64,000 nt of DNA, taken from Pseudomonas multiresinivorans (GTDB taxonomy: Bacteria > Pseudomonadota > Gammaproteobacteria > Pseudomonadales > Pseudomonadaceae). The first letter of the stretch is position 1. Each line of letters begins with the position of its first letter. The notes below the pieces were generated by a model. The model searched no databases, was not told the DNA's origin, and worked only from the letters and a program-made list of their open reading frames with translations. Shown piece after piece: positions 17,456 through 25,998 of this stretch. The position numbers and the translations under genes are program-made. The stretch lies in the NCBI RefSeq assembly GCF_012971725.1, contig NZ_CP048833.1, forward strand, positions 5,394,001-5,458,000, given 5' to 3'.

Positions 17456-18661
17456 ATGTCCATTCCCTCGCCCTGGCGCTCCGACTTCCCGGCCCTCGCC
17501 GCCTTCGAGGCCGAAGGCCAGACCTACCTCGACAGCGCCGCCACCGCGCAGAAGCCGCGCGCCATGATCGACGCCCTCGCCGGCTACTACGCCAGCGGCG
17601 CCGCCAACGTGCACCGCGCCCAGCACCTGCCCGGCGAGCGCGCCACCCGCGCCTTCGAAGCGACCCGCAGCCTGGCCGCCAGCTGGCTCAATGGCGGCAG
17701 CCCGGCTCAGATCATCTTCACCCGTGGCGCCACCGAAGCCCTGAACCTGCTGGCCTACGGACTGGAGGCGAGCTTCCACAGCGGTGACGAGATCGTCGTC
17801 AGCGCCCTGGAGCACCACGCCAACCTGCTGCCCTGGCAGCAACTGGCAAAGCGGCGTGGCTTGAAACTGGTGGTGCTGCCGCTGGACAGTGACGGCCGCA
17901 TCGATCTGACCCGCGCTGCCAGCCTGATCGGCCCGCGCACTCGCCTGCTTGCCGTCAGCCAGCTATCCAACGTGCTCGGCACCTGGCAACCGCTGCCGGA
18001 ACTGTTGCAGATGGCTCGGCAGCACGGCGCGTTAAGCGTGGTGGATGGCGCCCAGGGCGTAGTCCACGGCCGGCACAACCTGTCGGCGCTGGGCTGCGAC
18101 TTCTACGTCTGCTCCAGCCACAAGCTCTACGGCCCGGAAGGCCTCGGCCTGCTCTGGGGCCGCCCGGAGTCGCTTGAGCGACTGGCGCACTGGCAATTCG
18201 GCGGCGAGATGGTGCGCGTCGCGGACTACTTCGACGCACAGTTCCACAGCGCCCCGATGGGCTTCGAGGCCGGCACCCCGCCCATCGGCCCGGTGATAGC
18301 CCTGGGCGCCACGCTGCAGTGGCTGGCCGCCCAGGACAGCGCCGAAGTCAGCGCCCACGAGGATTTCCTCCACGCCCGCCTGCTCGCCGGCCTGCGCGCC
18401 CGTGATGGCGTGCGCGTGCTGGGCGAACCGGAAGTGGCGCTGGCCAGTTTCGTGGTCGAGGGCGTGCATGTGGCCGACCTCGGCCATCTGCTCACCGAAC
18501 AGGGCATTGCCGTGCGCGCCGGGCACCACTGCGCCATGCCGCTGATGAAGACCCTCGACGTGGCCGGTGCCCTGCGGGTCTCCCTTGGTCTCTACAACGA
18601 CAGTGCCGACCTGGAGCGTTTCTTCACCGCGCTGGACAGCGCCCTGGAGTTGCTGCGATGA
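17456..18661 (+). CDS. csdA: Cysteine desulfurase CsdA (SufS-type)
   Basis: This is a PLP-dependent enzyme that takes sulfur from cysteine as an enzyme-bound persulfide and passes it to CsdE. The 401-residue group II protein has YLDSAATAQKPRAMIDAL at the N terminus, the PLP lysine in SSHKLYGPEGLG, the PLP-stacking His in SALEHHANLLPW, and the persulfide Cys in RAGHHCAMPLM. Its gene overlaps csdE by 4 nt (ATGA). With tcdA nearby, this is the CSD sulfur-transfer system that supports the cyclic t6A modification of tRNA in E. coli. Confidence 0.93.
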   Translation: MSIPSPWRSDFPALAAFEAEGQTYLDSAATAQKPRAMIDALAGYYASGAANVHRAQHLPGERATRAFEATRSLAASWLNGGSPAQIIFTRGATEALNLLAYGLEASFHSGDEIVVSALEHHANLLPWQQLAKRRGLKLVVLPLDSDGRIDLTRAASLIGPRTRLLAVSQLSNVLGTWQPLPELLQMARQHGALSVVDGAQGVVHGRHNLSALGCDFYVCSSHKLYGPEGLGLLWGRPESLERLAHWQFGGEMVRVADYFDAQFHSAPMGFEAGTPPIGPVIALGATLQWLAAQDSAEVSAHEDFLHARLLAGLRARDGVRVLGEPEVALASFVVEGVHVADLGHLLTEQGIAVRAGHHCAMPLMKTLDVAGALRVSLGLYNDSADLERFFTALDSALELLR

Positions 18662-19065
18662 GCTTGCCCGCCGCAGCCGCCGAGGCGCTGCAAGCCTTCA
18701 CCGCCTTGCAGGGCTGGGAGCAACGAGCGCGCCTGCTGATGCAATGGGGCGAACGCCTGGAGCCGTTGGGCGAAACCGAGCGCAGCGACGAGCACCGCGT
18801 ACAGGGCTGCGAGAGCAACGTCTGGCTGGTGGCTGACTCGCGGGATGGCCACTGGAATTTCCGCGCCTACAGCGATGCGCGCCTGCTGCGCGGGTTGCTG
18901 GCGTTGCTGCTGGTGCGGGTGGAAGGTTTACCTGCCGATGAATTGGCCGCCATCGACCTGCCGGACTGGTTCGACCAACTCGGCCTCGGCCGGCAACTGT
19001 CGCCGTCGCGCAGCAACGGGTTGAATGCCGTGCTCAAGCGCATGCAAGACTTGATCATTACCTGA
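18658..19065 (+). CDS. csdE: Sulfur acceptor CsdE (SufE-type)
   Basis: This is a 135-residue SufE-family protein that accepts the persulfide sulfur from CsdA. The acceptor Cys is in RVQGCESNVWL near residue 50. The C-terminal LSPSRSNGLNAVLKRM is the usual family ending. It starts inside the end of csdA (ATGA overlap), so the two are translationally coupled. Confidence 0.92.
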   Translation: MSLPAAAAEALQAFTALQGWEQRARLLMQWGERLEPLGETERSDEHRVQGCESNVWLVADSRDGHWNFRAYSDARLLRGLLALLLVRVEGLPADELAAIDLPDWFDQLGLGRQLSPSRSNGLNAVLKRMQDLIIT

Positions 19066-19079
19066 GGCGCTTGCTTAGG

Positions 19080-19152
19080 CGTAGGAGCGGACTCCGTCCG
19101 CGATTGGTCCGCATCGCGCCGGGCACCATCGCGGACAAAGTCCGCTCCTACG
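19080..19152. repeat. Inverted repeat of a second REP subfamily
   Basis: A 73-bp palindrome begins CGTAGGAGCGGACTCCGTCC and ends GGACAAAGTCCGCTCCTACG. It shares the GTAGGAGCG outer arm with the main REP family but has a different inner stem (GGACTCCGTCC). It lies between the convergent csdE and tcdA genes and may act as a bidirectional transcription end. Confidence 0.8.
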
Positions 19153-19160
19153 AAAAATCT

Positions 19161-19967
19161 TCAGCCAGCAGAACGCTCCGAAGGCCGCCGCGCCCCGGCG
19201 ACGATCTTGTCCACCGCCCGCGCCGCCGCGACCATGCCGAAGGTCGCCGTGACCATCATCACCGCGCCGAAACCGCCGGCGCAGTCCAGCTTCACGCCCT
19301 CGCCGACGAAACTCTTGGACTGGCACACCGTGCCGTCCGGCTTGGGATAGCGCAACTGCTCGGTGGAAAACACACACTGCACGCTGTAATGCCGGCCTGG
19401 CGTGCGCGAGAAGTTGTAGTCGCGGCGCAGCATGGAACGGACCTTGGCGGCCAGCGGGTCGTTGAACGTCTTGTTCAGGTCGGCCACCTGGATCTGTGTC
19501 GGGTCCACCTGCCCACCCGCGCCACCGGTGGTGATGATCTGCAGCTTGCGGCGCTTGCACCAGGCGATCAGCGCGGCCTTGGCGGCGACGCTGTCGATGC
19601 AGTCGATCACGCAATCCAGCTCCGGGGTGATGTACTCCGCCATGGTTTCACGGGTAACGAAATCGGCTACAGCGTGTACGACGATGCCTGGATTGATTGC
19701 CTTCAAGCGCTCGGCCATGACCTCGACCTTGGGCTTGCCCACGGCGCCGTCCAGGGCATGCACCTGGCGATTGGTGTTGGTGACGCAGACGTCATCGAGA
19801 TCGAACAGGGAAATCTCGCCCACGCCGCTGCGCGCCAGGGCCTCGGCCGCCCAGGAGCCCACGCCGCCGATCCCGACCACCGCCACATGGCTGGCCGCCA
19901 GACGCTCCAGGCCCTCACGACCATAAAGCCGCGCGATTCCGCCGAAACGCTGTTCATCCAGTTGCAT
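19161..19967 (-). CDS. tcdA: tRNA threonylcarbamoyladenosine dehydratase TcdA (CsdL)
   Basis: This is an E1/MoeB/ThiF-like ATP-dependent enzyme that cyclises t6A to ct6A at tRNA position 37. The 268-residue protein has the nucleotide-binding GIGGVGSWAAEALARSGVG near residue 27, the metal/adenylate segment LFDLDDVCVTNTNRQ, DCIDSVAAKAALI and ITTGGAGGQVDPT, and a glycine-rich membrane-active C terminus (GGFGAVMMVTATFGMVAAA). The start at 19967 after GAGGTGTGG fits the family; the frame extends upstream. It is convergent with csdA-csdE, its usual sulfur partners. tsaB, needed for the t6A substrate, is at 58 kb. Confidence 0.92.
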   Translation of the reverse strand: MQLDEQRFGGIARLYGREGLERLAASHVAVVGIGGVGSWAAEALARSGVGEISLFDLDDVCVTNTNRQVHALDGAVGKPKVEVMAERLKAINPGIVVHAVADFVTRETMAEYITPELDCVIDCIDSVAAKAALIAWCKRRKLQIITTGGAGGQVDPTQIQVADLNKTFNDPLAAKVRSMLRRDYNFSRTPGRHYSVQCVFSTEQLRYPKPDGTVCQSKSFVGEGVKLDCAGGFGAVMMVTATFGMVAAARAVDKIVAGARRPSERSAG

Positions 19968-20251
19968 CGCCCACACCTCATTTCGAAACGGCCGGCATTC
20001 TATAACGACCGGTCGCCCATAACGACCGGCCTTGGCGAGCCTGCAACAAAGCCGGATTGCCGCAGTCTCAGCCACGCGCCTGCCACACATTCTAAACTGT
20101 CGGAAAATGCCCACGCTCGCCGTCTCGGCGGACGGTGCCGGCAACCTGTACAGCCCCCGGAGTGCGGGGTAGGATGCGCCCCGACCGAAGAGTCTCCCGC
20201 GGAGACTGTCCCGGCCCCTCCCCGTTCCACCCTTTGGAACCCGATCGCACC

Positions 20252-22849
20252 ATGTCTTCACGCAAGTTCGGCCTCAACCTGGTGGTTTTCGTCGCCCTCG
20301 CGGCACTCTTCACCGGCTTCTGGGCTCTCTACAACCGCCCGGTCAGCGTTCCCGACTGGCCGGAAAGCATTTCCGGATTCTCCTTCTCGCCCTTCCGCCT
20401 GAACCAGAATCCGCAGAAGGACCAGTTCCCCAGCGACGACGAAATCCGCTCGGACCTCGAACTGGTCTCCAGGAACACCGACAACATCCGCACCTACTCG
20501 GTGAAGGGCCCGCTGGCCGACATTCCGCGCCTGGCAGAAGAGCTGGGCATGCGCGTCAGCCTCGGCATCTGGATCGGCCCGGACGAGGCCGAGAACGAGG
20601 CCGAAATCGAGCGCGGCATCGAGATCGCCAACAACTCGCGCAGTGTCGTGCGGGTGATCGTCGGCAACGAGGCGCTGTTCCGCCGCGAGGTCACCGTCGA
20701 ACAACTCACCGCCTACCTGGACCGCGTGCGCAAGGCGGTGAAGGTACCGGTGACAACTGCCGAGCAATGGCACATCTACGAGAAATACCCGGAGATGGCC
20801 AAACACGTCGACCTGATCGCCGCCCACGTGCTGCCGTACTGGGAATACACGCCGATGGACAACGCCGTGCCGTTCGTCCTCGAGCGCGCCAAGGAGCTGC
20901 GCGCCAAGTTCCCGCGCAAGCCGCTGCTGCTGGCCGAAGTCGGCTGGCCGAGCAACGGCCGCATGCGCGGCGGTGCCGACGCCACCCAGGCGGACCAGGC
21001 CATCTACCTGCGCACGCTGACCAATGCGCTGAACAAGCGGGGCTACAACTACTTCGTCGTCGAGGCCTTCGACCAGCCGTGGAAAGTCGGTGACGAAGGC
21101 TCGGTGGGTGCCTACTGGGGCGTGTATAACGCCCAGCGCCAGCCCAAGTTCAACTTCACCGGCCCGGTGGTGAACATCCCGCAATGGCGCGCCCTGGCGG
21201 TCGCTTCGGTGGTGATGGCGCTGCTCGCCCTGACCCTGCTGATGATCGACGGCAGCGCCCTGCGCCAGCGCGGGCGGACCTTCCTCACCGTGGTCGCCTT
21301 TGCCGGCGGCTCGGTGCTGGTGTGGATCGCCTACGACTACAGCCAGCAATACAGCACCTGGTTCAGCCTGACCGTCGGCGGCCTGCTGGGCATCGGCGCG
21401 CTGGGCGTGTTCATCGTCCTGCTCACCGAGGCCCACGAACTGGCCGAGACAGTGTGGGTGCGCAAGCGCCGCCGGCCGTTCGACCCGGTGCTGACCGATA
21501 CCGGCTACCGGCCCAAGGTCTCGGTGCACGTGCCCTGCTACAACGAACCGCCGGAGATGATGAAGAAGACCCTGGATGCGCTCTCCAGGCTCGACTATCC
21601 GGACTTCGAAGTCCTGATCATCGACAACAACACCAAGGACCCGGCGGTCTGGGAACCGGTGCGCGACTACTGCGAAGTCCTCGGCCCGCGCTTCCGTTTC
21701 TTCCACGTCGCGCCGCTGGCCGGTTTCAAGGGCGGCGCGCTGAACTACATCCTGCCGCACACCGCGCCGGACGTCGAAGTCGTGGCGGTGATCGACGCCG
21801 ACTACTGCGTCGAGCCGAACTGGCTCAAGCAGATGGTGCCGCATTTCAGCGACCCGAAGATCGCCGTGGTGCAGTCCCCGCAGGACTATCACGACGGCGA
21901 GGAAAACGTCTTCAAGAAGCTCTGCTACGCCGAGTACAAGGGTTTCTTCCACATCGGCATGGTCACCCGCAACGACCGCGACGCGATCATCCAGCACGGC
22001 ACCATGACCATGATTCGCCGGACCGTGATGGACGAGCTGAAATGGGCCGACTGGACCATCTGCGAGGACGCCGAGCTGGGCCTGCGGGTGTTCGAGAAGG
22101 GCTATTCGGCCGCCTACTCGCACCAGAGCTTCGGCAAGGGCGTGATGCCCGACACCTTCATCGACTACAAGAAGCAGCGTTTCCGCTGGGCCTATGGCGC
22201 CATCCAGATCATGAAGGGCCACGCCCGCGCGCTGTTCCAGGGCAAGGACAGCAAGCTGACCCTCGGCCAGCGCTACCACTTCATCGCCGGCTGGCTGCCG
22301 TGGATCGCCGACGGCATGAACATCTTCTTCACCGTCGGCGCGCTGCTCTGGTCCTCGGCGATGATCATCGTGCCCAAGCGGGTCGACCCGCCGCTGCTGA
22401 TCTTCGCCATCCCGCCGCTGGCGCTGTTCTTCTTCAAGTTCGGCAAGATCATGTTCCTCTACCGCCGCGCCGTGGGCGTGGACCTGCTGCGCTCGTTCCA
22501 GGCGGCGGTGGCGGGCCTTGCGCTGTCGCACACCATCGCCAAGGCGGTGCTCTACGGGGCATTCACCAAGACCATCCCGTTCTTCCGTACGCCGAAGATG
22601 GCCTCCAACCACGGCCTGCTGGTGGCGCTGGCCGAGGCGCGCGAGGAAGTCTTCATCATGCTGCTGCTGTGGGGCGCAGCCCTGGGCATCGTGCTGGTGC
22701 AGGGCGTGCCGAGCCGCGACATGATGTTCTGGGTGGCCATGCTGCTGGTGCAGTCGCTGCCCTACCTCGCCGCCCTGGTGATGGCGCTGCTGTCTGCCGC
22801 GCCCAAGGCCCAGGAGGCACCGGCTGCGGACGTCGCGCCGGCCAGCTGA
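20252..22849 (+). CDS. ndvB: NdvB-type beta-1,3-glucan synthase with GH17 domain
   Basis: This is an 865-residue membrane protein that combines glucan synthesis and transfer. After one N-terminal membrane segment (about 9-28), residues about 40-310 form a GH17-type domain with acid/base Glu in IVGNEALF and nucleophile Glu in LLLAEVGWPSNG. Several membrane segments follow, then a GT2 domain with VHVPCYNEPP, the DxD in VIDADYCVEPNW, the TICEDAELGLR motif and QRFRW. A C-terminal membrane bundle completes it. In P. aeruginosa, NdvB makes cyclic beta-1,3-glucans linked to biofilm antibiotic tolerance. The gene is followed by dapE, as I recall for PA1163-PA1162. Confidence 0.9.
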   Translation: MSSRKFGLNLVVFVALAALFTGFWALYNRPVSVPDWPESISGFSFSPFRLNQNPQKDQFPSDDEIRSDLELVSRNTDNIRTYSVKGPLADIPRLAEELGMRVSLGIWIGPDEAENEAEIERGIEIANNSRSVVRVIVGNEALFRREVTVEQLTAYLDRVRKAVKVPVTTAEQWHIYEKYPEMAKHVDLIAAHVLPYWEYTPMDNAVPFVLERAKELRAKFPRKPLLLAEVGWPSNGRMRGGADATQADQAIYLRTLTNALNKRGYNYFVVEAFDQPWKVGDEGSVGAYWGVYNAQRQPKFNFTGPVVNIPQWRALAVASVVMALLALTLLMIDGSALRQRGRTFLTVVAFAGGSVLVWIAYDYSQQYSTWFSLTVGGLLGIGALGVFIVLLTEAHELAETVWVRKRRRPFDPVLTDTGYRPKVSVHVPCYNEPPEMMKKTLDALSRLDYPDFEVLIIDNNTKDPAVWEPVRDYCEVLGPRFRFFHVAPLAGFKGGALNYILPHTAPDVEVVAVIDADYCVEPNWLKQMVPHFSDPKIAVVQSPQDYHDGEENVFKKLCYAEYKGFFHIGMVTRNDRDAIIQHGTMTMIRRTVMDELKWADWTICEDAELGLRVFEKGYSAAYSHQSFGKGVMPDTFIDYKKQRFRWAYGAIQIMKGHARALFQGKDSKLTLGQRYHFIAGWLPWIADGMNIFFTVGALLWSSAMIIVPKRVDPPLLIFAIPPLALFFFKFGKIMFLYRRAVGVDLLRSFQAAVAGLALSHTIAKAVLYGAFTKTIPFFRTPKMASNHGLLVALAEAREEVFIMLLLWGAALGIVLVQGVPSRDMMFWVAMLLVQSLPYLAALVMALLSAAPKAQEAPAADVAPAS

Positions 22850-22858
22850 TGCAGCCCC

Positions 22859-22938
22859 TGTAGGAGCGAGCTTGCTCGCGAACAGACCTGGCGCCTTGGC
22901 ATCAGGCAAAAGCGTTCGCGAGCAAGCTCGCTCCTACA
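22859..22938. repeat. REP doublet
   Basis: This 80-bp member of the main REP family begins TGTAGGAGCGAGCTTGCTCG and ends CGAGCAAGCTCGCTCCTACA. It lies 9 nt past the ndvB stop and just before an intrinsic terminator. Confidence 0.9.
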
Positions 22939-22970
22939 AGGTGAACCGCACCGCTGATCCGCTCCCGAGA

Positions 22971-22995
22971 ACGCCGGCCAAACGCCGGCGTTTTT
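22971..22995 (+). terminator. Intrinsic terminator after ndvB
   Basis: ACGCCGGC, loop CAAAC and GCCGGCGT are followed by TTTT. It sits between the REP doublet and dapE, so dapE should have its own promoter or rely on read-through. Confidence 0.8.
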
Positions 22996-23042
22996 GCTTT
23001 AAGATGGGCGCCTTTTTCCGTTCCACCCCCAGGATGCCCTCA

Positions 23043-24191
23043 ATGTCCCTCTCGCCGACACTGGCCCTCGCCTGCGAGCTGATTCGCCGTCCCTCCGTCA
23101 CACCGGTCGATGCCGACTGCCAGCAGCTGATGATGCAGCGCCTGGACGCCTGCGGCTTCGCCCTGGAGCCCATGCGCATCGAGGATGTGGATAACTTCTG
23201 GGCCCTGCGCCAGGGCCGCGACGGCGCCAATGGCCCGGTGCTGTGTTTCGCCGGCCACACCGACGTAGTACCCACTGGCCCCGAGCAGGCCTGGCAGCAC
23301 CAGCCGTTCGACGCCCTGATCGACGCCGACGGCATGCTCTGCGGCCGTGGCGCGGCGGACATGAAAGGCAGCCTGGCGTCGATGATCATCGCCACCGAGC
23401 GCTTCGTCGCCGACCACCCCAACCACCGCGGCAGCATCGCCTACCTGATCACCAGCGACGAGGAAGGCCCCGCGCATCACGGCACCAAGGCCGTGGTCGA
23501 GCGCCTGAAGGCCCGCAACGAGCGCCTGGACTGGTGCATCGTCGGCGAGCCGTCGAGCACCACCCTGGTGGGCGACATCGTCAAGAACGGTCGTCGCGGC
23601 TCCCTCGGCGCCACCCTGACCGTGCGCGGCAAGCAGGGCCACGTGGCCTACCCGCACCTGGCGAAGAACCCGATCCACCTCACCGCCCCAGCCCTGGCCG
23701 AACTCGCCGCCGAGCACTGGGACAACGGCAACGACTACTTCCCGCCGACCAGCTTCCAGATCTCCAACATCAATGGCGGCACCGGCGCGACCAACGTGAT
23801 TCCGGGCGACCTGAAGGTGATCTTCAACTTCCGCTTCTCCACCGAATCCACCGTGGAAAGCCTGCAGCAGCGCGTCGCGGCGATCCTCGACAAGCACGGC
23901 CTGGAATGGCACATCGACTGGGCGCTGTCCGGCCTGCCCTTCCTCACCCAGCCGGGTGAGCTGCTCGATGGCGTGGCGGCGGCGATCCGCGCGGTCACCG
24001 GCCGCGAGACCACGCCGTCGACCTCCGGCGGTACGTCCGATGGCCGCTTCATCGCCACCATGGGCACCCAGGTGGTCGAACTCGGCCCGGTCAACGCCAC
24101 CATCCACCAGGTGGACGAACGTGTACTGGCCAGCGACCTCGATGTGCTGACCGAAATCTATTACCAGACCCTGGTGCGACTGCTGGCATGA
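23043..24191 (+). CDS. dapE: Succinyl-diaminopimelate desuccinylase
   Basis: DapE is a di-zinc M20 peptidase-family enzyme that hydrolyses succinyl-diaminopimelate to diaminopimelate. The 382-residue protein has the metal ligands in FAGHTDVVPTGP, GRGAADMKGSLASM and TSDEEGPAHHGT, plus the GTSDGRF motif near the C terminus. The start at 23043, after AGGATGCCCTC, is chosen over the long upstream open frame, which runs through the terminator and REP. The stop overlaps a small downstream gene by 4 nt. Confidence 0.95.
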   Translation: MSLSPTLALACELIRRPSVTPVDADCQQLMMQRLDACGFALEPMRIEDVDNFWALRQGRDGANGPVLCFAGHTDVVPTGPEQAWQHQPFDALIDADGMLCGRGAADMKGSLASMIIATERFVADHPNHRGSIAYLITSDEEGPAHHGTKAVVERLKARNERLDWCIVGEPSSTTLVGDIVKNGRRGSLGATLTVRGKQGHVAYPHLAKNPIHLTAPALAELAAEHWDNGNDYFPPTSFQISNINGGTGATNVIPGDLKVIFNFRFSTESTVESLQQRVAAILDKHGLEWHIDWALSGLPFLTQPGELLDGVAAAIRAVTGRETTPSTSGGTSDGRFIATMGTQVVELGPVNATIHQVDERVLASDLDVLTEIYYQTLVRLLA

Positions 24192-24367
24192 ATGGACCGA
24201 ACAAAGGCTTCTGCCTGGGCGCCATCCAGCCCGACACCCCGCCGCCCGCGCCAGCCGCCGAGCGCCGCTATTCCTTGCGCGTGTACCAGATCGCCCAGCG
24301 CCGCCGCTCGCTGCCCACCGTGCTGCGCAACGACCTGCCGCAGCCGCTGGGACCGGGGAAGAAGTGA
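24188..24367 (+). CDS. Small coupled ORF between dapE and rlmA, unknown function
   Basis: I do not recognise this 59-residue product (it begins MNGPNKGFCLGAIQPD and ends LPQPLGPGKK). Its ATG overlaps the dapE stop as ATGA and its stop overlaps the rlmA start as TGATG, so it fits exactly between two genes of the same transcript. Third codon positions are G or C in 53 of 59 codons, as expected for a translated gene here. The product is basic and proline-rich, with an Arg-rich middle (IAQRRRSLP) and no membrane segment. It could be a real small protein or a coupling device that passes ribosomes from dapE to rlmA. Confidence 0.6.
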   Translation: MNGPNKGFCLGAIQPDTPPPAPAAERRYSLRVYQIAQRRRSLPTVLRNDLPQPLGPGKK

Positions 24368-25176
24368 TGCTGATCTGTCCGCTGTGCCGCGAGGCACTCA
24401 CCGAAGTCGACAACGGCGTGGCCTGCCCCGCCGGGCACCGCTTCGACCGCGCACGCCAGGGCTACCTGAACCTGCTGCCGGTACAGCACAAGAAGAGCCT
24501 CGATCCAGGCGATAACGCCGCCATGGTCGAGGCGCGCCGCTACTTCCTCGGCGCCGGCCACTACGCGCCGCTGGCCAGGCGCCTGGCCGAACTGGCTGCC
24601 GAGCGGGCTCCCGGTCGCTGGCTTGATATTGGCTGCGGCGAGGGTTACTACACCGCGCAGCTGGGCGAAGCCCTGCCCCAGGCCGACGGCTATGCCCTGG
24701 ACATCTCCCGCGAAGCCGTCAAGCGCGCCTGCAAGCGCGCCCCGCAGCTGACCTGGATGGTCGCCAGCATGGCCCGCGTGCCGCTGGCCGATGCTTCCTG
24801 CCAGTTGCTGGCCAGCGTGTTCAGCCCGATCGACTGGAGGGAAGCCACACGCCTGCTGACTCCCGGAGGCGGCGTGCTGCGCCTGGGCCCGGCACGCGAC
24901 CATCTGCTGGAACTGCGCGAACGCCTGTACGATGAAGTGCGCGAATACGTCGAAGACAAGCACCTTGCCGATCTGCCTGAAGAACTGAAGCTGGTGCACA
25001 CCGAACAACTGAGCTTCAAGCTGCCGCTGGAAACCCGCGAAGCCCGCGAGCACCTGCTGGCGATGACGCCCCACGGCTGGCGGGTCAACGCCGAGCGACG
25101 CGAACGCATCCTCGCCGAGCCCTTCGAGGTGACGGTCGCGGTACGCTACGATTGGCTGCAACGCCAAGAACCCTGA
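24367..25176 (+). CDS. rlmA: 23S rRNA (guanine-N1)-methyltransferase RlmA-type
   Basis: This is a 269-residue SAM-dependent methyltransferase with an N-terminal zinc finger (CPLCREAL then CPAGHRFD: Cys-x2-Cys ... Cys-x3-His). It has the motif I LDIGCGEGYYTAQLG, the DIS acidic loop, and SVFSPIDWREATRLL in place of the usual motif IV. RlmA (RrmA) modifies G745 of 23S rRNA in E. coli. The ATG at 24367 overlaps the stop of the preceding small ORF. The C-terminal TPHGWRVNAERRERI is typical of the family. Confidence 0.9.
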   Translation: MLICPLCREALTEVDNGVACPAGHRFDRARQGYLNLLPVQHKKSLDPGDNAAMVEARRYFLGAGHYAPLARRLAELAAERAPGRWLDIGCGEGYYTAQLGEALPQADGYALDISREAVKRACKRAPQLTWMVASMARVPLADASCQLLASVFSPIDWREATRLLTPGGGVLRLGPARDHLLELRERLYDEVREYVEDKHLADLPEELKLVHTEQLSFKLPLETREAREHLLAMTPHGWRVNAERRERILAEPFEVTVAVRYDWLQRQEP

Positions 25177-25186
25177 CGAGGACGCC

Positions 25187-25558
25187 ATGCGCCAACCGGA
25201 TATCGAGATCTACATCAAGGATGCCGACCAGGCCGCCGTCAGCGCCTGGCTGGAGAAGGCACTTGGCCCTTGCAGCGAATGGCGCAAACAGGGCGAAACC
25301 CTCAAGTGCACCGCCGGTGGCATCCCTGCGACCTGGCTGCCAAAAGCCGTGGGCAAGTGGAACAGCCTGTTCCTGGACAGTGACAGCACCCCCTGGGACG
25401 ACGACGCCGCCTGCGCCCGCGATGCCTGCGCCGCGCTGGACGTGGAAGTGCGCTGCGCACCGGGCAGCTGGAGCGAGGATCAGGGCGAGGAAGACGCGGA
25501 CCGCTGGCTGAAAGTGACCGCCGCGGGCGTCGAGGAAATCACCTGGCGCACGGGCTGA
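25187..25558 (+). CDS. Conserved pseudomonad protein of unknown function
   Basis: A 123-residue soluble, acidic protein (begins MRQPDIEIYIKDADQAAVSAWLE) starts 10 nt after rlmA with a GAGGACGCC-type site. The order dapE-rlmA-this gene-cold-shock gene matches my memory of PA1162-PA1159, where the equivalent (PA1160) has no assigned function. The sequence shows a short alpha/beta start and no motif, signal or membrane segment I can name. Confidence 0.85.
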   Translation: MRQPDIEIYIKDADQAAVSAWLEKALGPCSEWRKQGETLKCTAGGIPATWLPKAVGKWNSLFLDSDSTPWDDDAACARDACAALDVEVRCAPGSWSEDQGEEDADRWLKVTAAGVEEITWRTG

Positions 25559-25582
25559 ACCCTGGCTTGCACAAGGCTGAAA

Positions 25583-25620
25583 AAACAAAGGCCCGTCCAA
25601 TGGACGGGCCTTTGTTTTTT
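25583..25620. terminator. Bidirectional intrinsic terminator
   Basis: The near-perfect palindrome AAACAAAGGCCCGTCC, loop AAT, GGACGGGCCTTTGTTT has A-tracts on the left and T-tracts on the right. It can end transcription of the hypothetical gene on the plus strand and of the cold-shock gene on the minus strand. Confidence 0.9.
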
Positions 25621-25627
25621 CGGGGGC

Positions 25628-25837
25628 TCAGACCTTGGCGACGTCTTCCGCCTGGAGGCCTTTCTGACCCTGGATCACCGAGAACTCCACTTTCTGGCCT
25701 TCGACCAGGGAGCGGTGACCATCGCCACGAATGGCACGGTAGTGAACGAACACGTCCGGACCGCTATCGCGTTGAATGAATCCATAACCTTTGGCGTCAT
25801 TGAACCACTTGACGGTTCCGACCTCACGATCAGCCAT
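25628..25837 (-). CDS. Cold-shock domain protein (CspA family)
   Basis: This is a 69-residue single cold-shock domain RNA/ssDNA-binding protein. The RNP1-type motif KGYGFIQ and RNP2-type motif VFVHY are in place within the fold that starts VGTVKWFNDAKG. The start at 25837 gives the normal length; the frame continues upstream through the leader. A 150-nt or longer leader is typical of temperature-regulated csp genes. It could be CspA- or CspD-like, and the sequence alone does not settle which. Confidence 0.93.
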   Translation of the reverse strand: MADREVGTVKWFNDAKGYGFIQRDSGPDVFVHYRAIRGDGHRSLVEGQKVEFSVIQGQKGLQAEDVAKV

Positions 25838-25998
25838 TACCACACTCTCCAACTTGCCTATTATTTTTGGATGGCCCCCGGGAATGAGGACTTCGGCAGT
25901 CGCCGGCTGAACGCTTTCCTTATCATCCAACCCGCACCGAATGGCACGTAGGAAGGTAATTCGAATAACGCCGACGGGCGACAGCGCTCCCGAGTATA
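25838..25998 (-). promoter_or_regulatory. Cold-shock gene leader and probable promoter
   Basis: A -10-like TATACT (25998-25993 on the minus strand), inside the AT-rich stretch ATTTATATACTC, lies about 155 nt upstream of the start codon. The -35 region is poor. A transcript from here would have a leader of roughly 145 nt, in line with the long structured leaders of csp mRNAs. Confidence 0.5.

Noticed and set aside
20258..22909. 883-residue open frame on the minus strand opposite ndvB
   Set aside because: The frame mirrors ndvB codons and runs into the REP. The predicted product is low-complexity and the plus strand has intact GH17 and GT2 motifs.
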